Positions 27,985 through 38,988 of a stretch of 64,000 bases of DNA are shown here, one piece after another. The stretch is from NCBI GenBank assembly GCA_035693615.1, contig DASSGH010000157.1:62001-126000 (forward strand). The letters run 5' to 3'. The notes beneath the pieces are model-generated. The model was not told the origin of the DNA and ran no database searches. It worked only from the letters and a program-made list of their open reading frames with translations. Position 1 is the first letter of the stretch. The number at the start of each line of letters is the position of its first letter. The position numbers and the translations under genes were made by a program. Source of the stretch: VAZQ01 sp035693615 (lineage in GTDB: Bacteria; Pseudomonadota; Alphaproteobacteria; Rhizobiales; Xanthobacteraceae).

Positions 27985-28908
27985 TCAGTTCGGTTTGAGG
28001 AGCGAAGCGACCTCACCGCCAAAATCGCTGCCTGGCCGGTCGATACCTTCGCCGAGCGCATAGCGCACAAAGCCCGTGACCTTGATCGGGGCGGCCGCCT
28101 TTCCCTCGCTCTCTTTGATAGCCTGCGAAACGCTCTTGTCCGGATCGTGGATGTAAGCTTGCTCGAGGAGGCAGACCTCTTTGTAGAAGGTCTTGAGGCC
28201 CGACTCGACGATCTTATCGATGACATTCGCAGGCTTTCCCTGCGCCTTGTACTTGTCCGCAAGCACCTCTTTCTCGCGCCGGACCAGATCCGGGTCGAGA
28301 CCCGAAGGATCGATCGCCTGCGGGTTGGAGGCGGCGACGTGCATCGCCAGCATGCGGCCGAGACGCTTGAGTTCATCGCTCCTGCTGCTCGACTCCAGCG
28401 CCACGATGACGCCGATCTTTCCAAGTCCTTGGTCAACGGAATTGTGGACGTAGCTGCCGATGATCCCTTCGCCAACCGACAACGACGACGCGCGCCGCAA
28501 CGACATGTTCTCACCGATCTTGGCGATGGTCTCGGCAATTCCTTCGGTCAAGGTGATGTCGCCGACTTTCGCCGCCTTGATCTTCTCCACGTCAGAGCCG
28601 ACCGTTAGCGCAACATTGGCAATCATCTTCACCAGGCCCTGAAACAAATCGTTGCGTGCGACGAAATCGGTTTCAGAATTGACCTCGACAACGACGCCTT
28701 TGGAGTCCTCCACGGCCACGCCGATCAGGCCTTCGGCCGCAATTCGGCCGGCCTTCTTGGCGGCCTTTGCGAGCCCGCGCTTGCGCAGCAAATCGACGGC
28801 CTGTTCCATCGCGCCGCCGGTTTCCTGGAGCGCCGCCTTGCAGTCCATCATGGGTGCGCCCGTGCGTTCGCGTAGCTCCTTGACCATTTGCGCCGTGATA
28901 TTGGCCAT
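27985..28908 (-). CDS. tsf: Translation elongation factor Ts
   Basis: EF-Ts exchanges GDP on EF-Tu. The 307-residue protein starts MANITAQMVKELRERTGAPM, the conserved N-terminal helix that contacts EF-Tu, followed by KKAGRIAAEGLIG and VEVNSETDFVARND. Two core dimerisation subdomains follow, and the C-terminal VCLLEQAYIHDPDKSV motif is intact. The frame opens at 28977, but only the form from 28908 aligns with the family. It is downstream of rpsB by 97 bp, so the two are likely cotranscribed. Confidence 0.97.
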   Translation of the reverse strand: MANITAQMVKELRERTGAPMMDCKAALQETGGAMEQAVDLLRKRGLAKAAKKAGRIAAEGLIGVAVEDSKGVVVEVNSETDFVARNDLFQGLVKMIANVALTVGSDVEKIKAAKVGDITLTEGIAETIAKIGENMSLRRASSLSVGEGIIGSYVHNSVDQGLGKIGVIVALESSSRSDELKRLGRMLAMHVAASNPQAIDPSGLDPDLVRREKEVLADKYKAQGKPANVIDKIVESGLKTFYKEVCLLEQAYIHDPDKSVSQAIKESEGKAAAPIKVTGFVRYALGEGIDRPGSDFGGEVASLLKPN

Positions 28909-29005
28909 GCCTACGATTCCTCTGTGCTGTGCCAGCCCGTCACCACAAGGGGCGCGGCGAGGCGCGCGAGGGCACAACGCCGCTGCCTTCCCAAATCCGA
29001 GCGCG

Positions 29006-29998
29006 CTACTCTGCGGTCAGCTCTTTCGACTGCGCGATCCAAGCTTCCACTCGGCCGGGCAATCCGACTTCCTCACCGATCTTGTGTGCGGCCTCGGGAT
29101 TCAACCCGGCAATCTGCCAGTAATGGAAAATCCCGAGATCGTTGAGCTTCTTTTCGATCGTGGGCGAGACATGGTGAAGGGTCGTAAGATCATCGGCGAC
29201 GCCACGCGGCCCGGAAAGCACCTCGTAACCGGGCGCCTCGGTGGCAGCCGGCAGTTCTTCCACGATCGGTTCGGCCGCGGCGCCAGTATCCACTCCGAGC
29301 TCGCCCTGCCCGCGCGAAATACCGTCGATTGCGGCCTTCGCCGCGAGATCGCAGTAAAGCGTAATGGCACGGCTCGCGTCGTCATTTCCCGGCACAATAT
29401 AGGTGATGCCGTCGGGATCGCAGTTGGTGTCAACCACGGCCGCGACCGGCAGGCCGAGACGGCGCGCTTCCTTGATGGCGATGTCCTCCTTATTGGTGTC
29501 GATCACGAACAGGAGGTCGGGAAGGCCGCCCATGTCCTTGATGCCGCCGAGCGCGCGGTCAAGCTTGTCGCGCTCGCGCTGCAGGGTAAGCCGCTCTTTT
29601 TTGGTGTAGCCCGTGGCCTCGCCCGAAGACAGCATCTCCTCGAGCTTGCGCAGCCGCGAGATCGATTGGGAGATGGTCTTCCAGTTGGTGAGCGTGCCGC
29701 CGAGCCAGCGCGAATTGACATAATACTGTGCCGACTTCTTGGCCGCCTCGGCAATGGCATCCTGCGCTTGTCGCTTGGTGCCGACGAAGAGGATACGCCC
29801 GCCATTGGCGACCGTGTCACTCACCGCCTGCAGCGCGCGGTGCAGCATCGGAACGGATTGGGCGAGATCGATGATGTGGATGTTGTTGCGGGTACCGAAG
29901 ATGTATTCGGACATCTTCGGATTCCAGCGGTGAGCCTGATGGCCGAAATGAACGCCAGCCTCCAACAGCTGGCGCATGGAAAAGTCAGGAAGCGACAT
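29006..29998 (-). CDS. rpsB: 30S ribosomal protein S2 with C-terminal extension
   Basis: S2 binds the 30S subunit late in assembly. The 330-residue protein is ~90 residues longer than the Escherichia coli one. The first ~235 residues are canonical: MRQLLEAGVHFGHQAHRWNP, FVGTKRQAQDAI, RWLGGTLTNWKTI and VDTNCDPDGITYIVPGNDDA. The extra C-terminal part contains ADDLTTLHHVSPTIEKKLN and LGIFHYWQIAGLNPEAA, a helix-hairpin-helix-like pattern seen in alphaproteobacterial S2 and some other proteins of the order. A promoter lies upstream in the rpsB-dnaE gap. tsf follows. Confidence 0.97.
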   Translation of the reverse strand: MSLPDFSMRQLLEAGVHFGHQAHRWNPKMSEYIFGTRNNIHIIDLAQSVPMLHRALQAVSDTVANGGRILFVGTKRQAQDAIAEAAKKSAQYYVNSRWLGGTLTNWKTISQSISRLRKLEEMLSSGEATGYTKKERLTLQRERDKLDRALGGIKDMGGLPDLLFVIDTNKEDIAIKEARRLGLPVAAVVDTNCDPDGITYIVPGNDDASRAITLYCDLAAKAAIDGISRGQGELGVDTGAAAEPIVEELPAATEAPGYEVLSGPRGVADDLTTLHHVSPTIEKKLNDLGIFHYWQIAGLNPEAAHKIGEEVGLPGRVEAWIAQSKELTAE

Positions 29999-30108
29999 GG
30001 TCTATTCTCCGGTTGAGCCGCCGCGGACCCGTGAGCTCATCCTCCCGTTGCGGTCGGACGAGCCACCGGACGGCTGTGACGCCAAGGTCCGCGTGTGAGA
30101 TGACGGGG

Positions 30109-30137
30109 CTTATATAGGGATGAATTGGTGGGCGCAA
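30109..30137 (-). promoter_or_regulatory. Probable sigma-70 promoter of rpsB-tsf
   Basis: On the minus strand TTGCGC (30132-30137) and TATAAG (30109-30114) are 17 bases apart. They lie just downstream of dnaE and about 110 bases before the rpsB ATG. This would give a leader of roughly 100 nt. S2 autoregulation through such a leader is known in other bacteria but is not shown here. Confidence 0.55.
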
Positions 30138-30164
30138 GGATCGACCAGGACGCCCGCGCAACGA

Positions 30165-33611
<3,447 letters not shown>

Positions 33612-33774
33612 CAAACCCTCGGGCGATTCTCGACGCGTTGGGAATCTGAGGGCGCGTGCAGGCGCTGTCTATCGTGGAGAAGCTTTGCGCAGGCCGCTTG
33701 TCCCCAACATCTCGCGCGTGGGGCGCAGCCGACGAGGCAGGCCGCGGCGCGATGACGCAAAGCGCCGCAATCGC

Positions 33775-33873
33775 TTAAAGGGTCGCAATCACTTGCGCCC
33801 AGATCGCGACCATGCCCAAGAAAAGCGCCAGCGAGGCCAACGTCGCGGCGTCCTCAACGACAGCACGAACCAT
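33775..33873 (-). CDS. SOS-regulated single-pass membrane miniprotein of 32 residues (SidA-like candidate)
   Basis: A 32-codon frame, ATG at 33873 and TAA at 33775, encodes a short N-terminal segment with Arg, Glu and Asp (MVRAVVEDAATLA) followed by a hydrophobic stretch of about 20 residues (LASLALFLGMVAIWAQVIA) that would cross the membrane once. AGGAG lies nine to ten bases before the ATG. The upstream region has -35 TTGACA and -10 TATGTT with a LexA box in the spacer and a second box just downstream. Size, topology and SOS control resemble Caulobacter SidA, a damage-induced inhibitor of late cell division proteins, but no sequence match could be tested. It lies between lolD and dnaE, in the same direction, 163 bp before dnaE. 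Confidence 0.7.
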   Translation of the reverse strand: MVRAVVEDAATLASLALFLGMVAIWAQVIATL

Positions 33874-33894
33874 AACACCTACTCCTGAACTATG

Positions 33895-33909
33895 GAACAA
33901 GGAGTGAAC
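33895..33909 (+). promoter_or_regulatory. LexA operator 2 over the transcription start
   Basis: GAAC-AAGGAGT-GAAC is a second perfect box in the opposite orientation, with three bases between it and operator 1. It overlaps the end of the -10 element and the expected start site. Two adjacent perfect boxes suggest tight repression. Confidence 0.85.
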
Positions 33910-33936
33910 ATAGTTCATGCTATGTTCTGGTGTCAA
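33907..33936 (-). promoter_or_regulatory. Sigma-70 promoter of the 32-residue SOS miniprotein
   Basis: On the minus strand the -35 hexamer TTGACA (33931-33936) is a perfect consensus and the -10 TATGTT (33907-33912) is close to it, with an 18-base spacer. Transcription would begin near 33900, leaving a leader of about 27 bases before the ATG. The spacer is almost entirely filled by a LexA box. Confidence 0.8.
33913..33927 (+). promoter_or_regulatory. LexA operator 1 in the -35/-10 spacer
   Basis: GTTC-ATGCTAT-GTTC is a perfect alphaproteobacterial LexA box. It lies exactly between the -35 and -10 hexamers of the minus-strand promoter, so LexA binding would block RNA polymerase. Confidence 0.88.
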
Positions 33937-34089
33937 GGCGAAGTTAGTGTTGCCGTCTACCGGTCGTGAAACAACGCCCCCGGATCGGCAGGACCGCCTG
34001 TTTCCGCCTGGTCTTTTGGAAAAAAATGCAACTCTAGCGTGTAGTCAGTGGTCCTTTGCCATGAGGGCGAGAGACCCCTTTGCGGTCAA

Positions 34090-34827
34090 TCAGCCCAGTT
34101 CCACCACCAGTCCGTCCTTGAGAGTGACACGCCGATCCATGCGCGCAGCGATGTCCATGTTGTGGGTGGCGACAACGACCGCGAGGCCGGAGGCCTGGAC
34201 CAGCTGGGTCAGCGCGGAGAACACGTGCTCGGAGGTACGCGGGTCGAGGTTCCCCGTCGGCTCATCGGCGAGCAGAACACGCGGCGCGTTGGCGACCGCG
34301 CGCGCGATCGCGACGCGCTGCTGTTCGCCGCCGGAAAGCTCCGCCGGGCGGTGCGTGAGGCGCTCCTTCAATCCGAGATAGTCGAGCAGGTCGCTCGCGC
34401 GCCGCGTTGCTTCCTGGCGCGAAAGGCCGCGGATCATCTGCGGCATGATCACGTTCTCGATCGCGGAAAACTCCATCAGCAAGTGATGGAACTGGTAGAC
34501 GAAGCCTATCTCCACCCGGCGGATGCGCGTACGCTCGGCGTCTGAGAGCTCCGAGGTCGCGATCTGGTCGATATAGACTTCCCCGGCGTCCGGATGCTCG
34601 AGCAGGCCGGCGATGTGCAAGAGCGTGGACTTGCCGGCGCCGGAAGGGGCAATGAGCGCAACCGACTGGCCCGGCCAGACGGCAAGCTCGGCGCCCTTGA
34701 GGATATCCAGCGTGACGTCGCCTTGGCGGTAATGGCGATCGATCTCATGCAGGAACAGGATCGGCGGCTGCTCGGCCGCGCGCGCGCTGATCTGCGGCCT
34801 CCTCGCCGCGCCGATCGTCTCACTCAT
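34090..34827 (-). CDS. lolD: Lipoprotein-releasing ABC transporter ATP-binding protein
   Basis: LolD powers release of outer-membrane lipoproteins from the inner membrane to LolA. The 245-residue ATPase has Walker A APSGAGKSTLLHIAGLLEHP, the Q-loop region FVYQFHHLLMEFSAIEN, the ABC signature LSGGEQQRVAIARA and Walker B VLLADEPTGNLD, with a His switch in VVVATHNMDIA. Walker A reads A-P-S-G-A-G-K-S with Ala in place of the usual first Gly. The start overlaps the lolC end by eight bases, as expected for a coupled pair. The N-terminal ~25 residues precede the conserved core. Confidence 0.95.
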   Translation of the reverse strand: MSETIGAARRPQISARAAEQPPILFLHEIDRHYRQGDVTLDILKGAELAVWPGQSVALIAPSGAGKSTLLHIAGLLEHPDAGEVYIDQIATSELSDAERTRIRRVEIGFVYQFHHLLMEFSAIENVIMPQMIRGLSRQEATRRASDLLDYLGLKERLTHRPAELSGGEQQRVAIARAVANAPRVLLADEPTGNLDPRTSEHVFSALTQLVQASGLAVVVATHNMDIAARMDRRVTLKDGLVVELG

Positions 34828-36088
34828 AGCGTAGCGCCTCGACCGGATCGAGGCGCGCCGCGCGCCAAGCCGGATAGAGCGTCGCCAGCAGCGACAGCGT
34901 GAGCGCCATCACCACCACCGCCGTGGTTTCGCCGCCATCGAGATCGGCGGGCAGTTTCGAGAGGAAATAGAGCTCGGGCGAGAACAATTCGGTATTCGTC
35001 AGCCACGACAGGAAGCGGCGGATCGATTCGATGTTGAGGCAGACCACCAGCGCCAACAGGAAGCCGACGAGAGTGCCGACCACGCCGACCGAGGCACCGG
35101 TGACCATGAAGATGCGCAGGATGCCGCCCTGGGTCACCCCCATGGTGCGCAGAATGCCGATGTCGCGCCCCTTGTCCTTCACCAGCATGATCAGCCCGGA
35201 CGTGATGTTGAATGCCGCGACGATCACGATGATGGTCAAGATGAGGAACATCACGTTGCGCTCGACTTGCAGCGCATTGAAGAAAGTAGCGTTGCGTTGG
35301 CGCCAGTCGATCAGGAATATGGGCCGTCCGGCCGCCTCGGTGATGAGCCGGCGCTGATAATCGACCTGATCGGGATTGTCGACATAGACCTCGATGGCGG
35401 TGACGTCGCCGGCGCGATTGAAATAGGCCTGCGCTTCGGGGAGCGGCATGAACACGAAGGCGGAATCGTATTCCGACATGCCGACCTCGAACACGGCGGC
35501 GATCCGATAGGATTTAATCCGCGGCGTGGTGCCCATCGGCGTTATCGCCCCGCGCGGGGCGACCAGGGTCACGCTATCGCCCGCCCGCAGCGACAGTTGA
35601 TCGGCCAACCTGCGGCCGATGGCCACCGCCTGCCCTTCGTCGAAGCCTTCGAGCGTGCCCTGGCGGATATTGTTGGCAACGGAAGGCAGCTTGGCGAGAT
35701 CAGCGCCACGCACGCCGCGCACCAGCACACCCGAGGCATTGAACGGCGAGGATGCGAGCGCCTGGCCCTCCACCACCGGCGCAGCAAGAATTACCCCGGG
35801 AACCTTGGAGATGCGCTCGGACACCGCCTCCCAGTCCGTCAGCGGCTGCTCCAGGGGCTGGATCAGGAGGTGGCCATTGATGCCCAAAATCTTATCCAGC
35901 AGTTCCTTGCGAAAGCCATTCATCACGGCCATGACGATGATGAGAGTGGCGACGCCGAGCATGATGCCGAGAAAGGAGAACCCGGCATTCACCGAGATGA
36001 AACCTTCCTGCCGCCGTGCGCGCAAATAGCGCAGCGACAGCATCCATTCGAACGGCGCGAACGGGCGGGTGCGGATCGGCTCGTGCAT
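34820..36088 (-). CDS. lolC: Lipoprotein-releasing ABC transporter permease LolC/E
   Basis: This 422-residue permease has four membrane segments, one near residue 35 (FSFLGIMLGVATLIIVMAVM) and three in the last ~150 residues, with a large periplasmic domain between, the MacB/FtsX layout of LolC and LolE. The NGFRKELLDKILGINGHLL segment after TM1 and the C-terminal YPAWRAARLDPVEALRYE are typical. Only one permease gene is present, so the transporter may be a LolF-like homodimer or an assembly with a second permease elsewhere. The ATG at 36088 has a GGGGA upstream; a GTG at 36115 is an alternative. Confidence 0.92.
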   Translation of the reverse strand: MHEPIRTRPFAPFEWMLSLRYLRARRQEGFISVNAGFSFLGIMLGVATLIIVMAVMNGFRKELLDKILGINGHLLIQPLEQPLTDWEAVSERISKVPGVILAAPVVEGQALASSPFNASGVLVRGVRGADLAKLPSVANNIRQGTLEGFDEGQAVAIGRRLADQLSLRAGDSVTLVAPRGAITPMGTTPRIKSYRIAAVFEVGMSEYDSAFVFMPLPEAQAYFNRAGDVTAIEVYVDNPDQVDYQRRLITEAAGRPIFLIDWRQRNATFFNALQVERNVMFLILTIIVIVAAFNITSGLIMLVKDKGRDIGILRTMGVTQGGILRIFMVTGASVGVVGTLVGFLLALVVCLNIESIRRFLSWLTNTELFSPELYFLSKLPADLDGGETTAVVVMALTLSLLATLYPAWRAARLDPVEALRYE

Positions 36089-36215
36089 CGGTCTAGTCCC
36101 CGTCCCCGATTTCACACGATTCTGGCCGTTTCAGGCCCTTCGCAGAGGGGCATGAAGGGCATTCGTGAGAAGTTCCGGCAGGCCGTTCCGAACCTCTCCT
36201 CGCAATGCGCAGGGT

Positions 36216-37535
36216 TCATCCCGCCAGCCGCTTGCGCACATCGGCCTCCGTCATCAGTTCGCGGCTGCCATCGGCGCGTTTTTTGACCTCGACCTTGCCC
36301 TCCGCAAGGCCCTTCGGCCCGACCAGGACCTGCCAGGGAATGCCGATGAGGTCGGCGGTGGCGAATTTCGCGCCCGGCCGCTGGTCGAGATCGTCGTAGA
36401 GCACGTCGATGCCTTCGGCGCTCAACGCGCGGTAAAGTCGCTCACAGGCGGCATCGGTGTCCGTCCCGCCTTGCTTGAGGTTGAGGAGCGCAACTTTGAA
36501 CGGCGCGACGGCCTCCGGCCACTTGATGCCCGCCTCGTCGTGGAACGCTTCAACGATCGCGCCGACGAGGCGCGACACGCCCACGCCATAAGAGCCGCCA
36601 TGGACCGGCCGCTCGACCCCATCGGCACCCGCCACGACCGCCTTCATCGGCTCGGAGTACTTGGTGCCGAAGTAAAAGATCTGGCCGACCTCGATGCCGC
36701 GGGTGTGCAAGCGCTTGTCGGCCGGAACATCGCGCTCGAAACGCATGGGATCGTGCACGTCCTCGGTGGCAGCATAGAGGTTGGTCCAGGGGCGGATGTG
36801 GGGCATCAGATCGGCCTCGTAATCGATGTCCTCGCCGGGAATAGGCAATCCGAGCACATCGCTGTTGCAGAAAACGCCGGACTCCCCGGTCTCCGCGAGG
36901 ATGATGAACTCGTGCGAGAGGTCGCCGCCGATGGGCCCCGTTTCCGCCGCCATCGGAATGGCTTTGAGCCCCATGCGCGCAAAGGTGCGCAGATACGCGA
37001 CGAACATCTTGTTGTAGGACAACCGTGCCGCCGCTTCATCAATATCGAACGAATAGGCATCCTTCATCAAGAATTCGCGCCCACGCATCACGCCGAAGCG
37101 GGGGCGCTGCTCGTCGCGGAATTTCCATTGAATGTGATAAAGGATTTTCGGCAATTCGCGATAGGACCGGATGTAGGCGCGGAAAATCTCGGTGATCATG
37201 TCCTCGTTGGTCGGTCCGTAAAGCATGTCGCGCTCATGCCGGTCTTTGATGCGCAACATTTCCGGGCCGTAGGCGTCATAACGCCCGCTCTCGCGCCAAA
37301 GGTCGGCGAGCTGCAAGGTGGGCATCAAGAGTTCGATAGCCCCCGCGCGATCCTGCTCCTCGCGCACGATCTGCTCGATCTTCTTGAGCACCCGAAAGCC
37401 GAGTGGCAGCCAGGCGTAAATGCCGGCGGCTTCCTGGCGGATCAGCCCCGCCCTCAACATCAGCCTGTGGGAGACGACCTCGGCCTCCTTGGGAGTCTCG
37501 CGAAGGATCGGCAGGAGGTAGTGGGAAAGGCGCAT
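36216..37535 (-). CDS. proS: Prolyl-tRNA synthetase (short type without editing domain)
   Basis: ProS charges tRNA-Pro. The 439-residue class II enzyme is the compact alphaproteobacterial form: motif 2 is in WKFRDEQRPRFGVMRGREF, followed directly by LMKDAYSFD and not by the ~180-residue INS editing domain of the Escherichia coli enzyme. Motif 3 is GGSYGVGVSRLVGAI, and the C-terminal anticodon-binding domain ends VRKRLAG. It lies upstream of lolC on the same strand with 127 bp between. Loss of the cis-editing domain is often compensated by a separate YbaK/ProXp protein, which is not seen here. Confidence 0.96.
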   Translation of the reverse strand: MRLSHYLLPILRETPKEAEVVSHRLMLRAGLIRQEAAGIYAWLPLGFRVLKKIEQIVREEQDRAGAIELLMPTLQLADLWRESGRYDAYGPEMLRIKDRHERDMLYGPTNEDMITEIFRAYIRSYRELPKILYHIQWKFRDEQRPRFGVMRGREFLMKDAYSFDIDEAAARLSYNKMFVAYLRTFARMGLKAIPMAAETGPIGGDLSHEFIILAETGESGVFCNSDVLGLPIPGEDIDYEADLMPHIRPWTNLYAATEDVHDPMRFERDVPADKRLHTRGIEVGQIFYFGTKYSEPMKAVVAGADGVERPVHGGSYGVGVSRLVGAIVEAFHDEAGIKWPEAVAPFKVALLNLKQGGTDTDAACERLYRALSAEGIDVLYDDLDQRPGAKFATADLIGIPWQVLVGPKGLAEGKVEVKKRADGSRELMTEADVRKRLAG

Positions 37536-37739
37536 GGGGGTCAGGACTCACGGGCGCTGGGATGCGCCGAGTGAAACCGGAACGGGGACAAAAAGACAAG
37601 AGCTGTCAAAGCCTTCCATGCGCGATTTACATTGGACTGACGGGTGCCGCTAAGGCCATGCCGCCGCTAACTTGCGCGAGAGGATTTCACAGCTTTCCGC
37701 GACGTTTTGACTTTGATGACAAATCAACCCAGATGGGAT

Positions 37740-37918
37740 AGCGTCTAACCCGCGAGGCCGAGAGGCGAGCAACGCTGTCGGCCGACGCGGTCCAAGTCTT
37801 GGGAGGAACAAGCCGGCGCAAAGCCGCCGCCGTCTCGATCGCCCAAAATATTTCGAGGCGTAGCGTAGCGTCCGTAAGCGTCTTGGGAGCAGGGTCGTCC
37901 GCCCTGCTCGATTTTTTT
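37740..37918 (+). ncRNA. Candidate intergenic small RNA ending at an intrinsic terminator
   Basis: A TTGACT element at 37707-37712 could start a transcript near 37740 that would end at the terminator at 37918, about 180 nt. The interior holds several short inverted repeats, for example CCAAG-t-CTTGG. No known family (6S, SRP, tmRNA, RNase P) was recognised by its landmark motifs. The boundaries are approximate and the -10 element is not clear. Confidence 0.35.
37887..37918 (+). terminator. Rho-independent terminator
   Basis: GAGCAGGG (37887-37894) pairs perfectly with CCCTGCTC (37902-37909) across a seven-base loop, followed by seven T residues at 37912-37918. The T-run is on the plus strand only, so it acts on plus-strand transcription. 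Confidence 0.88.
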
Positions 37919-38012
37919 ATGGGCCAGCGCGCACGGTCGGATTTGGTTGGCCTGCCGCTGCTGCTATGCCGGGCCGCCGGTACGCACGAGCGCGAGCTCA
38001 TTCCGATTGCCG

Positions 38013-38282
38013 CTAACGCGGCACGCCGAGGAGCGCGGCGAGATCATCGAGCGCGATCAGCCGATAGGTGTAAACGACATGCCATATCGCGAACACGCCG
38101 GCCGCGACAATGGTGGTCCAAATGAGCTTGCGTTTGAGGTTCGGGATCGCAGGCGCGCCGGGATCGCTGCCGGGCGTGATCGTCCCCTGCTCGTCTTGGC
38201 TGCGAACGCCCCAGGGAAGGACCGCAAACAGCACGACCCACCAAATGATGAAATAGATCGCGATCGAGGTAGCTAGGGACAT
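38013..38282 (-). CDS. DUF1467 family small membrane protein
   Basis: An 89-residue protein with two predicted membrane segments: residues ~5-27 (TSIAIYFIIWWVVLFAVLPW) and ~55-75 (IWTTIVAAGVFAIWHVVYTY). The short loop GVRSQDEQGTITPGSDPGAP between them is a hallmark of the DUF1467 family, common in alphaproteobacteria and usually linked to mce and proS. The ATG at 38282 was chosen over the frame start at 38354. The function is unknown. It lies downstream of the methylmalonyl-CoA epimerase gene with 119 bp between. Confidence 0.88.
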   Translation of the reverse strand: MSLATSIAIYFIIWWVVLFAVLPWGVRSQDEQGTITPGSDPGAPAIPNLKRKLIWTTIVAAGVFAIWHVVYTYRLIALDDLAALLGVPR

Positions 38283-38401
38283 CGTGACAACGGTTCCAGC
38301 TGAGCTGAGACAGCGGCGGTGGTTGTGGCGTGCGCTGGGCGTACTCGGAGCCAAACTGGCGCAGGCTGCGTAGAATTACAGGCAATGAAGCGTCGTAATC
38401 G

Positions 38402-38806
38402 CTACGCCTGCTCGAGCTCGACGAGCGTGCCGCAAAAGTCCTTCGGATGCAGAAACAGCACAGGCTTGCCGTGGGCGCCCATCTTCGCCTCGCCGTCGCC
38501 GAGCACTCTCGCACCTTGCGCCTGGAGACTGTCCCGCGCCGCACGGATGTCGTCGACTTCGTAGCAGACGTGGTGAATGCCGCCGTCAGGGTTGCGCTCG
38601 AGGAATTTCGCAATCGGGGACGCATCCCCGAGCGGTGCGATGAGTTCGATCTTGGTGTTGGGCAGGGTAATGAAAACGGTCGTGACCCCGTGCTCCGGCT
38701 GCGGCGCCGCCTCGGACACGTGGGCACCCAGGATGCGGCGATAGACCTCCGCAGCCTTGGCGATGTCGCGCACCGCGATCGCCACATGATTGAGCCGTCC
38801 GATCAT
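38402..38806 (-). CDS. mce: Methylmalonyl-CoA epimerase
   Basis: Mce interconverts (S)- and (R)-methylmalonyl-CoA in the propionyl-CoA to succinyl-CoA route. The 134-residue glyoxalase-fold protein has the metal-ligand regions LNHVAIAV at the N-terminus, GGIHHVCYEVDDI in the middle and TLVELEQA at the end, plus FLHPKDFCGTLVELEQ, typical of the family. The ATG at 38806 has GGAG at six bases; the ATG at 38812 is too close to it. The mutase and carboxylase of the pathway are not in the window. It follows rnj in the same direction. Confidence 0.93.
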   Translation of the reverse strand: MIGRLNHVAIAVRDIAKAAEVYRRILGAHVSEAAPQPEHGVTTVFITLPNTKIELIAPLGDASPIAKFLERNPDGGIHHVCYEVDDIRAARDSLQAQGARVLGDGEAKMGAHGKPVLFLHPKDFCGTLVELEQA

Positions 38807-38988
38807 GCTCATCTCCTGCCGGCCGCTTCATTGCCAGCCTGACCTCGCCCCGCGCGGCCAGACTCCGCATCGAAGACGCGCGTAAGCGCGCTTAGGCGTC
38901 GAGCGCATCCATCTTCTTTCTTTTTCGATCATGATGAATTGCCGGGTCAAGTCGGCTGACGACAGCACAGCACCCGGCGACCTTTCCA

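Larger units (their letters stand above)
37536..38012. other. Long intergenic region between proS and the DUF1467 gene
   Basis: This 477-bp stretch holds no convincing protein gene. It contains a strong plus-strand intrinsic terminator (37887-37918), a possible promoter (TTGACT at 37707-37712) and two copies of the sequence GTCTTGGGAG, at about 37796 and 37880. A minus-strand frame at 37687-38001 is low-complexity and unsupported. The terminator has no plus-strand protein gene to serve, which is why a small RNA is suspected. Confidence 0.7.

Noticed and set aside
37713..37727. Palindrome TTGAT-N5-ATCAA resembling an FNR/FixK site
   Set aside because: FNR/FixK sites need four central bases (TTGAT-N4-ATCAA); the five-base spacer makes binding unlikely.
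37687..38001. A 104-codon minus frame in the proS-DUF1467 gap
   Set aside because: Ser/Arg-rich with no recognisable pattern, and it spans a plus-strand terminator.
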